DNA of 37,594 nucleotides from Gammaproteobacteria bacterium (GCA_028817225.1 JAPPQC010000044.1:1-37594), one strand, 5' to 3'; positions 1 through 10,625 are shown, numbered from the stretch's first letter. Numbers and translations are program-made. The notes: a model not told the origin generated them from the letters alone.

Positions 1-3000
1 GGCGCCAGCGTTCAGTTGCGGGCGGGGGATTTCGCCGACATGCCGAACCTGCAAGAACTGGACTTGCGCGACAACGGCATCCGGGTTTTGCCGGAGCGCC
101 TGCTCGCCGGTGTTCCGGCGGCCTTTCGCCGCCTCGACATCAGGGACAACCCGGTTGCGCGCATTCCGGTGCAGGTTCTGGTGGATTGGGATGACGGTGC
201 CGCGGACGAGGAGATGTTTGTTGACCAGGAAGACCGTCTCGCCGGCTTTCAATACAGGCTGGCGGACGGCACGACGCTGTCGAGGCTGGTTCTGCTTGAA
301 GACGGACGAATAACAACGAGGCGCAACTTCGATTTTCAGATCATTTTGCCGGACGGCATTCCGCAACTTTCAGAGAATGTATTTTTGCCGAACGGGTTTG
401 CGTTGAACCCGCGTGAGACGGCGATGAGGCTGCGCACTGGCGGGGAGGAGCCGCCCAATCGCCTGAATCCGCCCGCTTCGATTATCGGCACGGTCACGGT
501 TCATAACAAGAGCATATCATGGACGCCGGATGAGGATTTTGAACAAGAAATAGATAGACGCATGCTGCTGTGGCAATTGGTTGATGCCCGTATTTTTTAT
601 TTGTCGAATGGCGTATTCCAGAGAAATCTGGCGGTCGAGGCAATCCCGGTGGAGGTGCGCGAGAGTTTTGCGCTCGGCGACGGCAACCCGGCGTTGAACC
701 GGATTGCGGCGGGCGCGCCGGCGGGGTCGCCGGTCATCGGCTGGCAGCCGCAGCCGATGCCCAGCGCCGGCGCCGCGGTCGCGGCGGGACTCGACTACGC
801 ATACGCGCTGCTGTCGGACGCCGGTGGTTTGTTCGTGATTGACACCGCAAGCGGCGCCTTGTCGGTGGCGCCGGGGCGGTCGCTGTCCGCCATGCCGTCA
901 AGCCATCACCTGACGGTGATGGCGGCGGTGGACGGGCCGGGTTTTACGCTGACGGCGACGGCGCCGGTGACGGTTGAAACCAGCGACGCCGTGTTCAGCA
1001 TCTGTGGCCGCAGTCCGCGGGTGCGGGCCGCCATACTGGCGAGCAGTTCGGAGTTCACTCATTGCGCTTCCGTTGACAGGGCGCTGCTGGGCGCGGTCGG
1101 CGCGCTGACCGTCACTTCCGGCGGCGGCACGGTGCAGTTTCTCAGCGGGGATTTCCATGGCCTGCCGGGCCTGCGGACACTGGACTTGAGCGACAACGGC
1201 ATCCGCGATTTCCCGGAGGACCTGCTCGACGGCGTTGCCGACGGACTCATCCGCCTCGATTTGAGCGGCAACCCCGCCACCCGCATCCCGGTGCAGATTC
1301 TGGCCGTGCTCAATGCCGGGAATGAGCGGGGCACCTTGCTGATGGACGAAGAAGACCGCCTCTCCGCCTTTCAATACACGCTGGACGACAGTCAGGCGAC
1401 GCCCTTGTCGAGGGCGGTGCTGCACGAGGGGCGGGGCGAGCGTCGTTTCCGGGTTTCCCTGCCGGATGATATTGCTGGTTCCGGTTTGTGGGAGTTTGCC
1501 CTGCATCGTCAAGAGTTGAATAATCCGGATCCCCAAATTTCAGTCCGATGGGAGCGCAACATCGGGGATCGTATTGAATTCACTGAACAAAGCGGCCAGG
1601 AAGAGGTCATCACGATGTCCGCCATGCAGGACGATGATTTCATTGAAGAGACACGCAGGCTGATATGGGTGGTCCGCGGAGATTCCGCTTTCTTCATGAC
1701 AGGGTCGGGACGCAACATCAACCTGTTCACCGAGGCGTTTCCGGTGGAGGTGCGCGAGACCCTTGCGCTGCGCGATGGAAACCCGGCGCCCAACCGGGTC
1801 GCGCCGGGCACGCCGGCGGGGCTGCCGGTTACCGGGTGGAGGCCGCGGGCTGTGCCCAGCGCATCCAGCACAGTTACGGCGGCGCTGAATTATGAATACG
1901 AACTGACATCCAACCCCGACGGATTGTTCGCAATCAACACCGCGAACGGCGCCCTGTCGCTGGCGCCCGGAGGCGTGCTGCCCGCCGCCCCGTCGAGCCA
2001 CGATGCGGTTGTGATGGTTGCCGCCGCCGGGCAACATCTTGTGCTGACGGCGACGGCGGCGGTGACCGTCGTGCAGGACACCGGCTCCTGGTACATCTGC
2101 GACCGCACGCCGGCGGTGCAGCGGGCCATTCTGGCGGCGAAGGGCGGCGGCTGCGCGTTCGTCGCCGGGCCTCTGGCATTCGGCGCACTGGCGGTTACCG
2201 GGTCGGTCGCCGCCTTGCAGCGAGGGGACTTCCGCGGCGTCGGCGTCACCGACACCCTGTCGTTGTCGAATCTCGGATTGCAGGGCCTGTCGGCGGAGGT
2301 TTTCGAGGGTATCGGCGTGATTCATGGGCTGGATATTTCAGGGAACAATCTCCGCAACCTGCCTGTGGATGTTTTCAGCCATCTGCCCGCGGGCTTGTGC
2401 CGAACCCGGATTCATCGCAATCCGCTGACCCGTTTGCCAATCCGGCTGCTGGCGGGCTTGAAAAGAATTGCGCCCGTATCGGCCTCGAGGCGATGCAGCA
2501 ACACAGCCGGGCAGGGGTCTTTGGTGATTGAGGGAGACTACCCTGTTGACACCGACGGGGACGGCGAACTGAACCTGGAGCATACACCGACGCCGGACTA
2601 TCTCGGCAACATTCGCTACATTGATGCGGACACCGGCAGGGCCGTGTCGTCGGGTCTTGTTTTGACGGAAGGAGAATCCCGCCGGCTCCGGGTTGAACTG
2701 GACGCTCTTCCGGGCGTCAACGGCAGGCTTGCCCTGGGCGGCGTTACTGGCCGGTTTTCGCCGGAACCGGCCCATCTGGTGTTCGGTTCGTTTTCTGAAA
2801 CGGCCCGGATTGAGGTAACGGTGACGGCCAATGCGGACGACAACCGCGAGCATGAAACGGCGCCCTTGTTCTGGCGCGATGTATCGGACAGCGAAGAGAT
2901 ACCGGGCGACGGGTATTACGAAGGAACGGTGAGCAGCGCCAGCCTTGTGGTGTCCGGATACGACGGCGACCGGGCCACCGGCGGCATCCGTGTCAGAAGT

Positions 3001-5625
3001 GCGTGGGGCCTGCGAACACCGCCCCTGCCGGTGAGGATACTTGAGCCGGTCGCGATTGAAGACACCGATTCCGAACCCAACCGCATCTGGCGGGGTGTGT
3101 CGTCCGGAACCGGCGTGGTTGGCTGGGCGCCGCGGATTCTGGTGGACGGCGCCGCCTCCGCGGAAACATCTTATTCGCTGGTGTCGGACGCCGGCGGCTT
3201 GTTTGCGATTGACACCGCGAGCGGCGCCTTGTCGGCGCACGGCGGCTGGCCGCTGATGGAGGCGGGACGGCGCGACATCATTGTCGGCACGGATTACAGG
3301 GGGGCGCCCGCGACGCGGACGGTGGCCGTCGAGGTGTTCGGCGCATTGTCGCTTGAAGACGCCGATGTCGCGCAAAACGCCGCCACCGTCGGCGACGCGG
3401 AGGATGCGCCGGTGCGCGGAATCAGGCCGCTGATGCGCGCCGACAGCGCCGTTGTCACGAGCGGCGTTGTCTGGACGCTGGCCGGCGGCGGCGGTTTGTT
3501 CCATGCGGACACCTCATCGGGCGCGATTTTGCTGACGCGGTCGCCGGCAAATGAGGACACCGGTGTCTCGACGATAATGCTGACGGCGTCGTACGCCGGC
3601 GCCGAGGCGAGTTTGCCGCTGCCCGTCGTTGTTTCGCTGCCGGGCCGCGTCAATATCTGCGACCGCACGCCGGAGGTGCAGACGGCCATTCTGGCGGTGA
3701 CGGCCTCCGCTGATGCCTGCGGTTCCGTCTCGCTGTCGGAAATAGGGGGCATTATGAGTCTCAGAGTCAATCGTCAGGCGGCCCACATTGCGGTGACGGA
3801 CTTGTCGAATCTTGATTTCCGGCGGATGCCGGGTCTGGAAAGGCTGTGGTTGAACGGGCTTGGGTTGACGAATTTGCCCGCCGGGATTTTCAGGACTTCA
3901 ATCGCCCTGAGCATGTTGCGTCTGCAAGGCAACGACATGGCGACTTTGCCGGCGCAGTTGCTGGCCGATTTGGGGCATCTGAATTTTGTGCGGGTGGATC
4001 CACAGGTTCGGGTCGGCGATATCCGTTACCGGGTGGACGGCGAGGTTGCGACGGGGACGCTGGTCATCAGCAAAGACCAAAGCCGCGATGTTCTGGTGGA
4101 GGCGGTCGGCGGCCTCCACACCACCTTGACGCTGACTTTTCAGGCGCAGGGCGCGCCGGTCGTCGCGACGCCGACGGTGATTGAAATCAACCCGTCCGCC
4201 GCCGCGCACAGCGTGCGGCTGAGCGCCGTTGCGGACGCGGATATCGTGCACAACAAAGGCCCGGTGTCGTGGAAGTGGGACATGGCTACTGCGGTGCAGC
4301 GCGGCACGGATGATCATATCCCGACACCCGACTTGGCGGTGCGCGTCAACGAGACGGTTGCATTGACCGACACCAACCCGGCGGTCAACCGGCTGCGCGA
4401 AGACGCGGTGGATGATGTCGCGGTGGCCGGCTGGTCGCCGCAGGTGACTGCGGGCGGCGTCGCCGTGCCGACGACGGCGGTGAGTTACCGCCTGACGGCG
4501 GACGCCGGCGGGCTGTTCGAGGCAAACAGCGCGACCGGCGCATTGTCGCTGGCGGACGGGCGGGCGCTGGATTACGCGGTGTCGAGCAGGCACACGGTTA
4601 CGGTGGAAGCCAACTACGACGGCGTTGCGGCGTTGCATTCGGTTGTCATTGATGTGCAGGATGTGACCGACATTTGCAGCCGCACGGACGCGGTGGCAAA
4701 CGCCATTCTGGCGGCGACGCCCGCGGATGATGCCTGTGGGGCGGTGCTGGTTTCGGAACTGGAGGCGATTACGGCGCTGACGGCCACCGCCGTTGCAGCG
4801 TTTGTGACGGAGGCGGATTTTGACGGCCTGCCGAATCTTGAAGACCTGGATTTGATTGGCGCCGGCGCGGTTCGCCTGCCGGTGCAATTCGTGGCCAATT
4901 TTGCAACAGGGGCGGGTGCTGCGAACCTGCGGGTGGACCGGCGCGCGCGCATCAGCGGCCTCGTCTATCGCGATGATGGAAGCGGCGAAGTCATCACGCC
5001 GCCTCTGGTGCTGGACGAGGGCGCGACCCGCACGCTGCGGGTCGGGACCGGCGGCGTTTCCGGTCGGGTGCTGCGTTTTTCGCTGGCCGGGGGGGCCTTG
5101 CGCGGGGTGACTGCGACGGACAGTCTTGAGTTGGGTTCGCCGTCCACGCCGACGCTGGAGTTGACGGCGCTGACGGATGAGGATTTCAACCCGGCCAGCG
5201 GCATGCTGGTGTGGGCGCTTGAGTCGCCTGCGGGCAATCTCCGGATTCTGTCGCCTGTCGGCGCGGACCTGGCGTTTCATCTGTTGCTGACGGAAGGCTT
5301 GCGGGTGGATGTGCGCGAGGCGGATGTGTTTGAAGACGCCGACCCGGCGGACAACCGGATCAGCGAGGCGGCGGTGACGAGCACGGCGGTGTCGGGCTGG
5401 TCGCCGCGGGTTCTGGTGAACGGTGTTGCGACGACGGCGGTGCGTTACCGCCTTGCGGATGATGCGGGCGGTTTGTTCGCCATTGATTCGGCGACCGGCG
5501 CGCTGTCGCTGGCCGGGGAACTGGATTATGAGGCGTCCACCTTTCATGCCGTCGAGGTGGCCGCGCGGGTGACGGATACCGGCGTGACGGCGTCACTGGC
5601 GGCGGTCATCCGCGTGGACAATGTT
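1..5625 (+). repeat. Five LRR + cadherin-like supermodules (first partial)
   Basis: The encoded protein repeats one order: cysteine cap, two or three LRRs, a beta-rich stretch containing a (V/L)xExxxR-type strand, then a cadherin-like domain with DxNPAxNR and GLFxIDxxxGALS. Caps fall near bases 1000, 2095, 3655 and 4670, so module lengths are about 1.1, 1.6, 1.0 and 1.0 kb. The third module is longer because it has two cadherin-like domains. The copies are clearly diverged from each other, unlike the 609-bp units downstream, so this array is older. Confidence 0.7.
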
Positions 5626-8600
5626 GTCGAGGAGGTGGTGCTTGAGGCGGCGCCGAATGTGTATCAGATTGAGGAGTATGCATCGTCAGGCACCCGCGTT
5701 GATGTCGCGCTGGTGGTGAAGACCGAAGACGATGTTACGCGCACGGACAGTGTGACTTATTCGCTGACCGGCAGCACGGCGTTCCGGATAACGACCGTCG
5801 GTGAGATTTTCGTGTCGGGTGCGCTGGATTATGAGGAAACAACATCGCACACGCTGAGGATTACCGCAACCTATGAGGGAGTGACATCGGATGAAGCGCT
5901 GTTGACTGTCAATGTGGAAGATTTGTCGTTGTCGTTGTCGGGAACGACGATTGGCACAATCATCGAGAACGCCACATCAGGGGCGGTGGTGCAAAGCCTT
6001 GAAATATCCGCCCTGTTCGGCGGTACAACGGTGACGACAACAGCAGATTGGGCGTTGTCGGGAACCGGTGAGGAGGTTTTCATTGTAACGACGGATGACA
6101 GCGTTGCCCGCTTGCAATTGTCGGATGCGGAACTGGATCGGGAGACAACGCCGACCTACACACTGACATTGATGGCGACCTATCTGTCGGATGAATCCGC
6201 CAGCACACAGGTTACGGTGAATGTGCAAAACGCTGTGGAGAGTGTGACGCTTGAGGCGATTCCGAGTGTGTATCAGATTAAAGAAGGCGTGTCGTCGGGC
6301 ACCCGTGTTGATGTCGCGCTGGTGGTGAAGACCGAAGACGATGTGACGCGCACGGACGGTGTGATGTATGAGTTGACCGGCAGCGCGGCGTTCCGGATAA
6401 CAACCGTCGGCGAGATTTTCGTGTCGGGTGCGCTGGACTACGAGGAAACAACATCGCACACGCTGAGGATTACCGCGATTTATCAGGGAGTGACATCGGA
6501 TGAAGCGCTGTTGATTGTCAATGTGGAAGATTTGTCGTTGTCTTTGTCGGGAACGACAGTTGGCACAATCGCGGAGAACGCCACATCGGGCACGACAGTA
6601 ACCGGCATGGAAATATCGGCCTTGTTCGGCGGTACAACGGTGACGACAACAGCAGATTGGGCGTTGTCGGGAACCGGCGTGGAGGTTTTCATTGTAACGA
6701 CGGACGATGACATTGCCCGCTTGCAGTTGTCGGATGCGGAACTGGATCGGGAGACAACGCCGACCTACACACTGACATTGATGGCGACCTATCTGTCGGA
6801 TGAATCCGCCAGCACGCAGGTTACGGTGAATGTGCAAAACGCTGTGGAGAGTGTGGCGCTTGAGGCGATGCCGGATGTGTATCAGATTAGGGAAGGCGTG
6901 TCGTCGGGCACCCGTGTTGATGTCGCGCTGGTGGTGAAGACCGAAGACGATGTGACGCGCACGGACGATGTGACTTATTCGCTGACCGGCAGTGCGGCGT
7001 TCCGGATAACGACCGTCGGCGAGATTTTCGTGTCAGGTGCGCTGGACTACGAGGAAACAACATCGCACACGCTGAGGATTACCGCAACCTATGAGGGAGT
7101 GACATCGGATGAAGCGCTGTTGACTGTCAATGTGGAAGATTTGTCGTTGTCGTTGTCGGGAACGACGATTGGCACAATCATCGAGAACGCCACATCAGGG
7201 GCGGTGGTGCAAAGCCTTGAAATATCCGCCCTGTTCGGCGGTACAACGGTGACGACAACAGCAGATTGGGCGTTGTCGGGAACCGGTGAGGAGGTTTTCA
7301 TTGTAACGACGGATGATGACATTGCCCGCTTGCAATTGTCGGATGCGGAACTGGACCGCGAGACAACGCCGACCTACACACTGACATTGATGGCGACCTA
7401 TCTGTCGGATGAATCCGCCAGCACACAGGTTACGGTGAATGTGCAAAACGCTGTGGAGAGTGTGACGCTTGAGGCGATTCCGAGTGTGTATCAGATTAAA
7501 GAAGGCGTGTCGTCGGGCACCCGTGTTGATGTCGCGCTGGTGGTGAAGACCGAAGACGATGTTACGCGCACGGACGATGTGACTTATTCGCTGACCGGCA
7601 GCGCGGCGTTCCGGATAACGACCGTCGGTGAGATTTTCGTGTCGGGTGCGCTGGATTATGAGGAAACAACATCGCACACGCTGAGGATTACCGCAACCTA
7701 TGAGGGAGTGACATCGGATGAAGCGCTGTTGACTGTCAATGTGGAAGATTTGTCGCTGTCGTTGTTGGGAACGACGATTGGCACAATCGCGGAGAACGCC
7801 ACATCGGGCACGACAGTAACCGGCATGGAAATATCGGCCTTGTTCGGCGGTACAACGGTGACGACAACAGCAGATTGGGCGTTGTCAGGAACCGGCGCGG
7901 AGGTTTTCATTGTAACGACGGATGATGACATTGCGCGCTTGCAGTTGTCGGATGCGGAACTGGACCGGGAGACAACGCCGACCTACACACTGACATTGAT
8001 GGCGACCTATCTGTCGGACGAATCCGCCAGCACGCAGGTTACAGTGAATGTGCAAAACGCTGTGGAGAGTGTGACACTTGAGGCGACCCCGGATGCGTAT
8101 CAGATTAAAGAAGGCGTGTCGTCAGGCACCCGTGTTGATGTCGCGCTGGTGGTGAAGACCGAAGATGATGTGACGCGCACGGACGATGTGACTTATTCGC
8201 TGACCGGCAGTGCGGCGTTCCGGATAACGACCGTCGGCGAGATTTTCGTGTCAGGTGCGCTGGACTACGAGGAAACAACATCGCACACGCTGAGGATTAC
8301 CGCAACCTATGAGGGAGTGACATCGGATGAAGCGCTGTTGACTGTCAATGTGGAAGATTTGTCGTTGTCGTTGTCGGGAACGACAGTCGGCACAATCGCG
8401 GAGAACGCCACATCGGGCACGACAGTAACCGGCATGGAAATATCGGCCTTGTTCGGCGGTACAACGGTGACGACAACGGCAGATTGGGCGTTGTCAGGAA
8501 CCGGCGCGGAGGTTTTCATTGTAACGACGGATAATGACATTGCCCGCTTGCAATTGTCGGATGCGGAACTGGATCGGGAGACAACGCCGACCTACACGCT

Positions 8601-10554
8601 GACATTGATGGCAACCCATCTGTCGGACGAATCCGCCAGCACGCAGGTTACAGTGAATGTGCAAAACGCTGTGGAGAGTGTGACGCTTGAGGCGATGCCG
8701 GATGTGTATCAGATTAGGGAAGGCGTGTCGTCGGGCACCCGTGTTGATGTCGCGCTGGTGGTGAAGACCGAAGACGATGTGACGCGCACGGACGATGTGA
8801 CTTATTCGCTGACCGGCAGCGCGGCGTTCCGGATAACGACCGTCGGCGAGATTTTCGTGTCGGGTGCGCTGGATTATGAGGAAACAACATCGCACACGCT
8901 GAGGATTACCGCAACCTATGAGGGAGTGACATCGGATGAAGCGCTGTTGACTGTCAATGTGGAAGATTTGTCGTTGTCGTTGTCGGGAACGACGATTGGC
9001 ACAATCATCGAGAACGCCACATCAGGGGCGGTGGTGCAAAGCCTTGAAATATCCGCCCTGTTCGGCGGTACAACGGTGACGACAACAGCAGATTGGGCGT
9101 TGTCGGGAACCGGTGAGGAGGTTTTCATTGTAACGACGGATGATGACATTGCGCGCTTGCAGTTGTCGGATGCGGAACTGGACCGGGAGACAACGCCGAC
9201 CTACACACTGACATTGATGGCGACCTATCTGTCGGACGAATCCGCCAGCACGCAGGTTACAGTGAATGTGCAAAACGCTGTGGAGAGTGTGACACTTGAG
9301 GCGACCCCGGATGCGTATCAGATTAAAGAAGGCGTGTCGTCAGGCACCCGTGTTGATGTCGCGCTGGTGGTGAAGACCGAAGACGATGTGACGCGCACGG
9401 ACGATGTGACTTATTCGCTGACCGGCAGCACGGCGTTCCGGATAACGACCGTCGGTGAGATTTTCGTGTCGGGTGCGCTGGATTATGAGGAAACAACATC
9501 GCACACGCTGAGGATTACCGCAACCTATGAGGGAGTGACATCGAATGAAGCGCTGTTGACTGTCAATGTGGAAGATTTGTCGCTGTCGTTGTCGGGAACG
9601 ACAGTCGGCACAATCGCGGAGAATGCCACATCGGGCACGGTGGTAACCGGGTTGGAAATATCCGCCCTGTTCGGCGGTACAACGGTGACGACAACGGCAG
9701 ATTGGGCGTTGTCAGGAACCGGCGCGGAGGTTTTCGTCGTAACGACAAACACCGGTGCTGCCCGTTTGCAGTTGTCGGATGTGCAACTGGACCATGAGAC
9801 AACGCCCGCCTACACACTGTCTTTGCGGGCATCCTGGCTGGGTGAAACCACCGCCGTGCCGGTGTCCGTTGAAGTCACCGATGTTAACCGCCTGTTCATC
9901 GAACTCACGGGCACTCCTCCCCACATTGTTACTGAAACCGCGCCGCCGGGCACCCGTGTCGGCGACGCGCTGCTGACGGCGCGCACCGAAGACGGAACCG
10001 CGCGCACAAGCGAGGTGGACTGGCATATCAGCCCCGCCGCCGGCCTGTTTCGCATCACCAGCGTCGGGGCCGTCATCGTCGCCGGCGCCCTCGACTACGA
10101 GACTTCCACACTGCACACGCTGATCATCACCGCGTCGTGGCAATCCATGACCTCCAACGAGGAACGCCTCACCATCTTCGTCGCCGATGTCGAGCGCGAC
10201 CCGCAACTGGTGGATTTGAACAGCCGCCCGAACACCGCGCTCAACACCACCGACGCCCGTGTCGCCGGCCTGAACCTCGCGTTCCTGACGGACGGCGTTG
10301 AGCAGACCGGCAATGTTGAGTGGATCTTCGCCGACGCCACCCCCGCGCGCACCGCGATGGCGTTCACCATCAACACCGCAACCGGCATCATCACGCTGAA
10401 CGCCCCCCTCACCGCGACCTTGCCGCAAACCTATCAGGCCACGGTAACCGCCACGCAACCGGACAGAAGCGCATCGCTGCCGTTGTCCATCCGCGTGGTT
10501 TCCGGCCTGACAGTCCGCATCCGCGTCTTCCTCGAGGGCGCCGTCATCCCCTGA
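1..10554 (+). CDS. Giant LRR/cadherin-like repeat surface protein (5' end outside window)
   Basis: The frame is open from base 1 with no stop, so the true start lies upstream; 3517 codons are visible. The first half (to about residue 1870) alternates leucine-rich repeats of the LxxLDLxxNxI type with beta-rich domains and cadherin-like domains carrying a GLFxIDxxxGALS motif. LRR blocks 2-5 are preceded by a cysteine cap of the form IC-x-R-(T/S)-x(4)-AIL, with cysteines near residues 335, 700, 1220 and 1559. Residues about 1876-3295 are seven near-identical 203-residue units, each with two cadherin-like domains (LDYEETTSHTL and LDRETTPTYTL segments). A divergent eighth unit ends the protein. 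I see no LPXTG, autotransporter barrel or transmembrane anchor at the C-terminus, which ends in a short RVFLEGAVIP tail. Probably secreted or surface-bound and adhesive; the export route is unknown because the N-terminus is missing. Confidence 0.85.
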   Translation, partial: GASVQLRAGDFADMPNLQELDLRDNGIRVLPERLLAGVPAAFRRLDIRDNPVARIPVQVLVDWDDGAADEEMFVDQEDRLAGFQYRLADGTTLSRLVLLEDGRITTRRNFDFQIILPDGIPQLSENVFLPNGFALNPRETAMRLRTGGEEPPNRLNPPASIIGTVTVHNKSISWTPDEDFEQEIDRRMLLWQLVDARIFYLSNGVFQRNLAVEAIPVEVRESFALGDGNPALNRIAAGAPAGSPVIGWQPQPMPSAGAAVAAGLDYAYALLSDAGGLFVIDTASGALSVAPGRSLSAMPSSHHLTVMAAVDGPGFTLTATAPVTVETSDAVFSICGRSPRVRAAILASSSEFTHCASVDRALLGAVGALTVTSGGGTVQFLSGDFHGLPGLRTLDLSDNGIRDFPEDLLDGVADGLIRLDLSGNPATRIPVQILAVLNAGNERGTLLMDEEDRLSAFQYTLDDSQATPLSRAVLHEGRGERRFRVSLPDDIAGSGLWEFALHRQELNNPDPQISVRWERNIGDRIEFTEQSGQEEVITMSAMQDDDFIEETRRLIWVVRGDSAFFMTGSGRNINLFTEAFPVEVRETLALRDGNPAPNRVAPGTPAGLPVTGWRPRAVPSASSTVTAALNYEYELTSNPDGLFAINTANGALSLAPGGVLPAAPSSHDAVVMVAAAGQHLVLTATAAVTVVQDTGSWYICDRTPAVQRAILAAKGGGCAFVAGPLAFGALAVTGSVAALQRGDFRGVGVTDTLSLSNLGLQGLSAEVFEGIGVIHGLDISGNNLRNLPVDVFSHLPAGLCRTRIHRNPLTRLPIRLLAGLKRIAPVSASRRCSNTAGQGSLVIEGDYPVDTDGDGELNLEHTPTPDYLGNIRYIDADTGRAVSSGLVLTEGESRRLRVELDALPGVNGRLALGGVTGRFSPEPAHLVFGSFSETARIEVTVTANADDNREHETAPLFWRDVSDSEEIPGDGYYEGTVSSASLVVSGYDGDRATGGIRVRSAWGLRTPPLPVRILEPVAIEDTDSEPNRIWRGVSSGTGVVGWAPRILVDGAASAETSYSLVSDAGGLFAIDTASGALSAHGGWPLMEAGRRDIIVGTDYRGAPATRTVAVEVFGALSLEDADVAQNAATVGDAEDAPVRGIRPLMRADSAVVTSGVVWTLAGGGGLFHADTSSGAILLTRSPANEDTGVSTIMLTASYAGAEASLPLPVVVSLPGRVNICDRTPEVQTAILAVTASADACGSVSLSEIGGIMSLRVNRQAAHIAVTDLSNLDFRRMPGLERLWLNGLGLTNLPAGIFRTSIALSMLRLQGNDMATLPAQLLADLGHLNFVRVDPQVRVGDIRYRVDGEVATGTLVISKDQSRDVLVEAVGGLHTTLTLTFQAQGAPVVATPTVIEINPSAAAHSVRLSAVADADIVHNKGPVSWKWDMATAVQRGTDDHIPTPDLAVRVNETVALTDTNPAVNRLREDAVDDVAVAGWSPQVTAGGVAVPTTAVSYRLTADAGGLFEANSATGALSLADGRALDYAVSSRHTVTVEANYDGVAALHSVVIDVQDVTDICSRTDAVANAILAATPADDACGAVLVSELEAITALTATAVAAFVTEADFDGLPNLEDLDLIGAGAVRLPVQFVANFATGAGAANLRVDRRARISGLVYRDDGSGEVITPPLVLDEGATRTLRVGTGGVSGRVLRFSLAGGALRGVTATDSLELGSPSTPTLELTALTDEDFNPASGMLVWALESPAGNLRILSPVGADLAFHLLLTEGLRVDVREADVFEDADPADNRISEAAVTSTAVSGWSPRVLVNGVATTAVRYRLADDAGGLFAIDSATGALSLAGELDYEASTFHAVEVAARVTDTGVTASLAAVIRVDNVVEEVVLEAAPNVYQIEEYASSGTRVDVALVVKTEDDVTRTDSVTYSLTGSTAFRITTVGEIFVSGALDYEETTSHTLRITATYEGVTSDEALLTVNVEDLSLSLSGTTIGTIIENATSGAVVQSLEISALFGGTTVTTTADWALSGTGEEVFIVTTDDSVARLQLSDAELDRETTPTYTLTLMATYLSDESASTQVTVNVQNAVESVTLEAIPSVYQIKEGVSSGTRVDVALVVKTEDDVTRTDGVMYELTGSAAFRITTVGEIFVSGALDYEETTSHTLRITAIYQGVTSDEALLIVNVEDLSLSLSGTTVGTIAENATSGTTVTGMEISALFGGTTVTTTADWALSGTGVEVFIVTTDDDIARLQLSDAELDRETTPTYTLTLMATYLSDESASTQVTVNVQNAVESVALEAMPDVYQIREGVSSGTRVDVALVVKTEDDVTRTDDVTYSLTGSAAFRITTVGEIFVSGALDYEETTSHTLRITATYEGVTSDEALLTVNVEDLSLSLSGTTIGTIIENATSGAVVQSLEISALFGGTTVTTTADWALSGTGEEVFIVTTDDDIARLQLSDAELDRETTPTYTLTLMATYLSDESASTQVTVNVQNAVESVTLEAIPSVYQIKEGVSSGTRVDVALVVKTEDDVTRTDDVTYSLTGSAAFRITTVGEIFVSGALDYEETTSHTLRITATYEGVTSDEALLTVNVEDLSLSLLGTTIGTIAENATSGTTVTGMEISALFGGTTVTTTADWALSGTGAEVFIVTTDDDIARLQLSDAELDRETTPTYTLTLMATYLSDESASTQVTVNVQNAVESVTLEATPDAYQIKEGVSSGTRVDVALVVKTEDDVTRTDDVTYSLTGSAAFRITTVGEIFVSGALDYEETTSHTLRITATYEGVTSDEALLTVNVEDLSLSLSGTTVGTIAENATSGTTVTGMEISALFGGTTVTTTADWALSGTGAEVFIVTTDNDIARLQLSDAELDRETTPTYTLTLMATHLSDESASTQVTVNVQNAVESVTLEAMPDVYQIREGVSSGTRVDVALVVKTEDDVTRTDDVTYSLTGSAAFRITTVGEIFVSGALDYEETTSHTLRITATYEGVTSDEALLTVNVEDLSLSLSGTTIGTIIENATSGAVVQSLEISALFGGTTVTTTADWALSGTGEEVFIVTTDDDIARLQLSDAELDRETTPTYTLTLMATYLSDESASTQVTVNVQNAVESVTLEATPDAYQIKEGVSSGTRVDVALVVKTEDDVTRTDDVTYSLTGSTAFRITTVGEIFVSGALDYEETTSHTLRITATYEGVTSNEALLTVNVEDLSLSLSGTTVGTIAENATSGTVVTGLEISALFGGTTVTTTADWALSGTGAEVFVVTTNTGAARLQLSDVQLDHETTPAYTLSLRASWLGETTAVPVSVEVTDVNRLFIELTGTPPHIVTETAPPGTRVGDALLTARTEDGTARTSEVDWHISPAAGLFRITSVGAVIVAGALDYETSTLHTLIITASWQSMTSNEERLTIFVADVERDPQLVDLNSRPNTALNTTDARVAGLNLAFLTDGVEQTGNVEWIFADATPARTAMAFTINTATGIITLNAPLTATLPQTYQATVTATQPDRSASLPLSIRVVSGLTVRIRVFLEGAVIP
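5626..9885 (+). repeat. Seven tandem 609-bp units (203 codons each)
   Basis: The TATCAGATT landmark recurs at 5662, 6271, 6880, 7489, 8098, 8707 and 9316, exactly 609 bases apart each time. Units start at about 5626, 6235, 6844, 7453, 8062, 8671 and 9280; the last is one codon shorter. A divergent eighth copy runs from about 9886 to 10480. Two second-domain variants occur: one reading TSGAVVQSLEIS (units 1, 3, 6) and one reading TSG(T/V)xVTG(M/L)EIS (units 2, 4, 5, 7). Near-identity at base level suggests recent expansion or gene conversion. Such an array can collapse in short-read assembly. Confidence 0.95.
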
Positions 10555-10588
10555 CCCCAACGGCGCTTTCAAGGCCGCCGGCGCACAT

Positions 10589-10625
10589 GCCGGGTCTGTC
10601 GCGGCTTCGCCCAGCCTGACCCGGC
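10589..10625 (+). terminator. GC-rich hairpin after the giant gene, possible terminator
   Basis: GCCGGGTC at 10589-10596 pairs with GACCCGGC at 10618-10625, an 8-bp perfect stem 35 bases after the stop codon. A small GGC/GCC hairpin may form in the loop. There is no run of T after it, so it does not look like a classical intrinsic terminator. Confidence 0.35.

Noticed and set aside
3898-5547. A 549-codon minus-strand frame inside the giant gene.
   Set aside because: Arg/His/Gln-rich shadow of the LRR/cadherin frame with no recognisable fold or start signal.
5626-9885. Regular repeats that might be taken for a CRISPR-like or satellite array.
   Set aside because: Units are 609 bases, coding in one frame without spacers; they are protein domain repeats.
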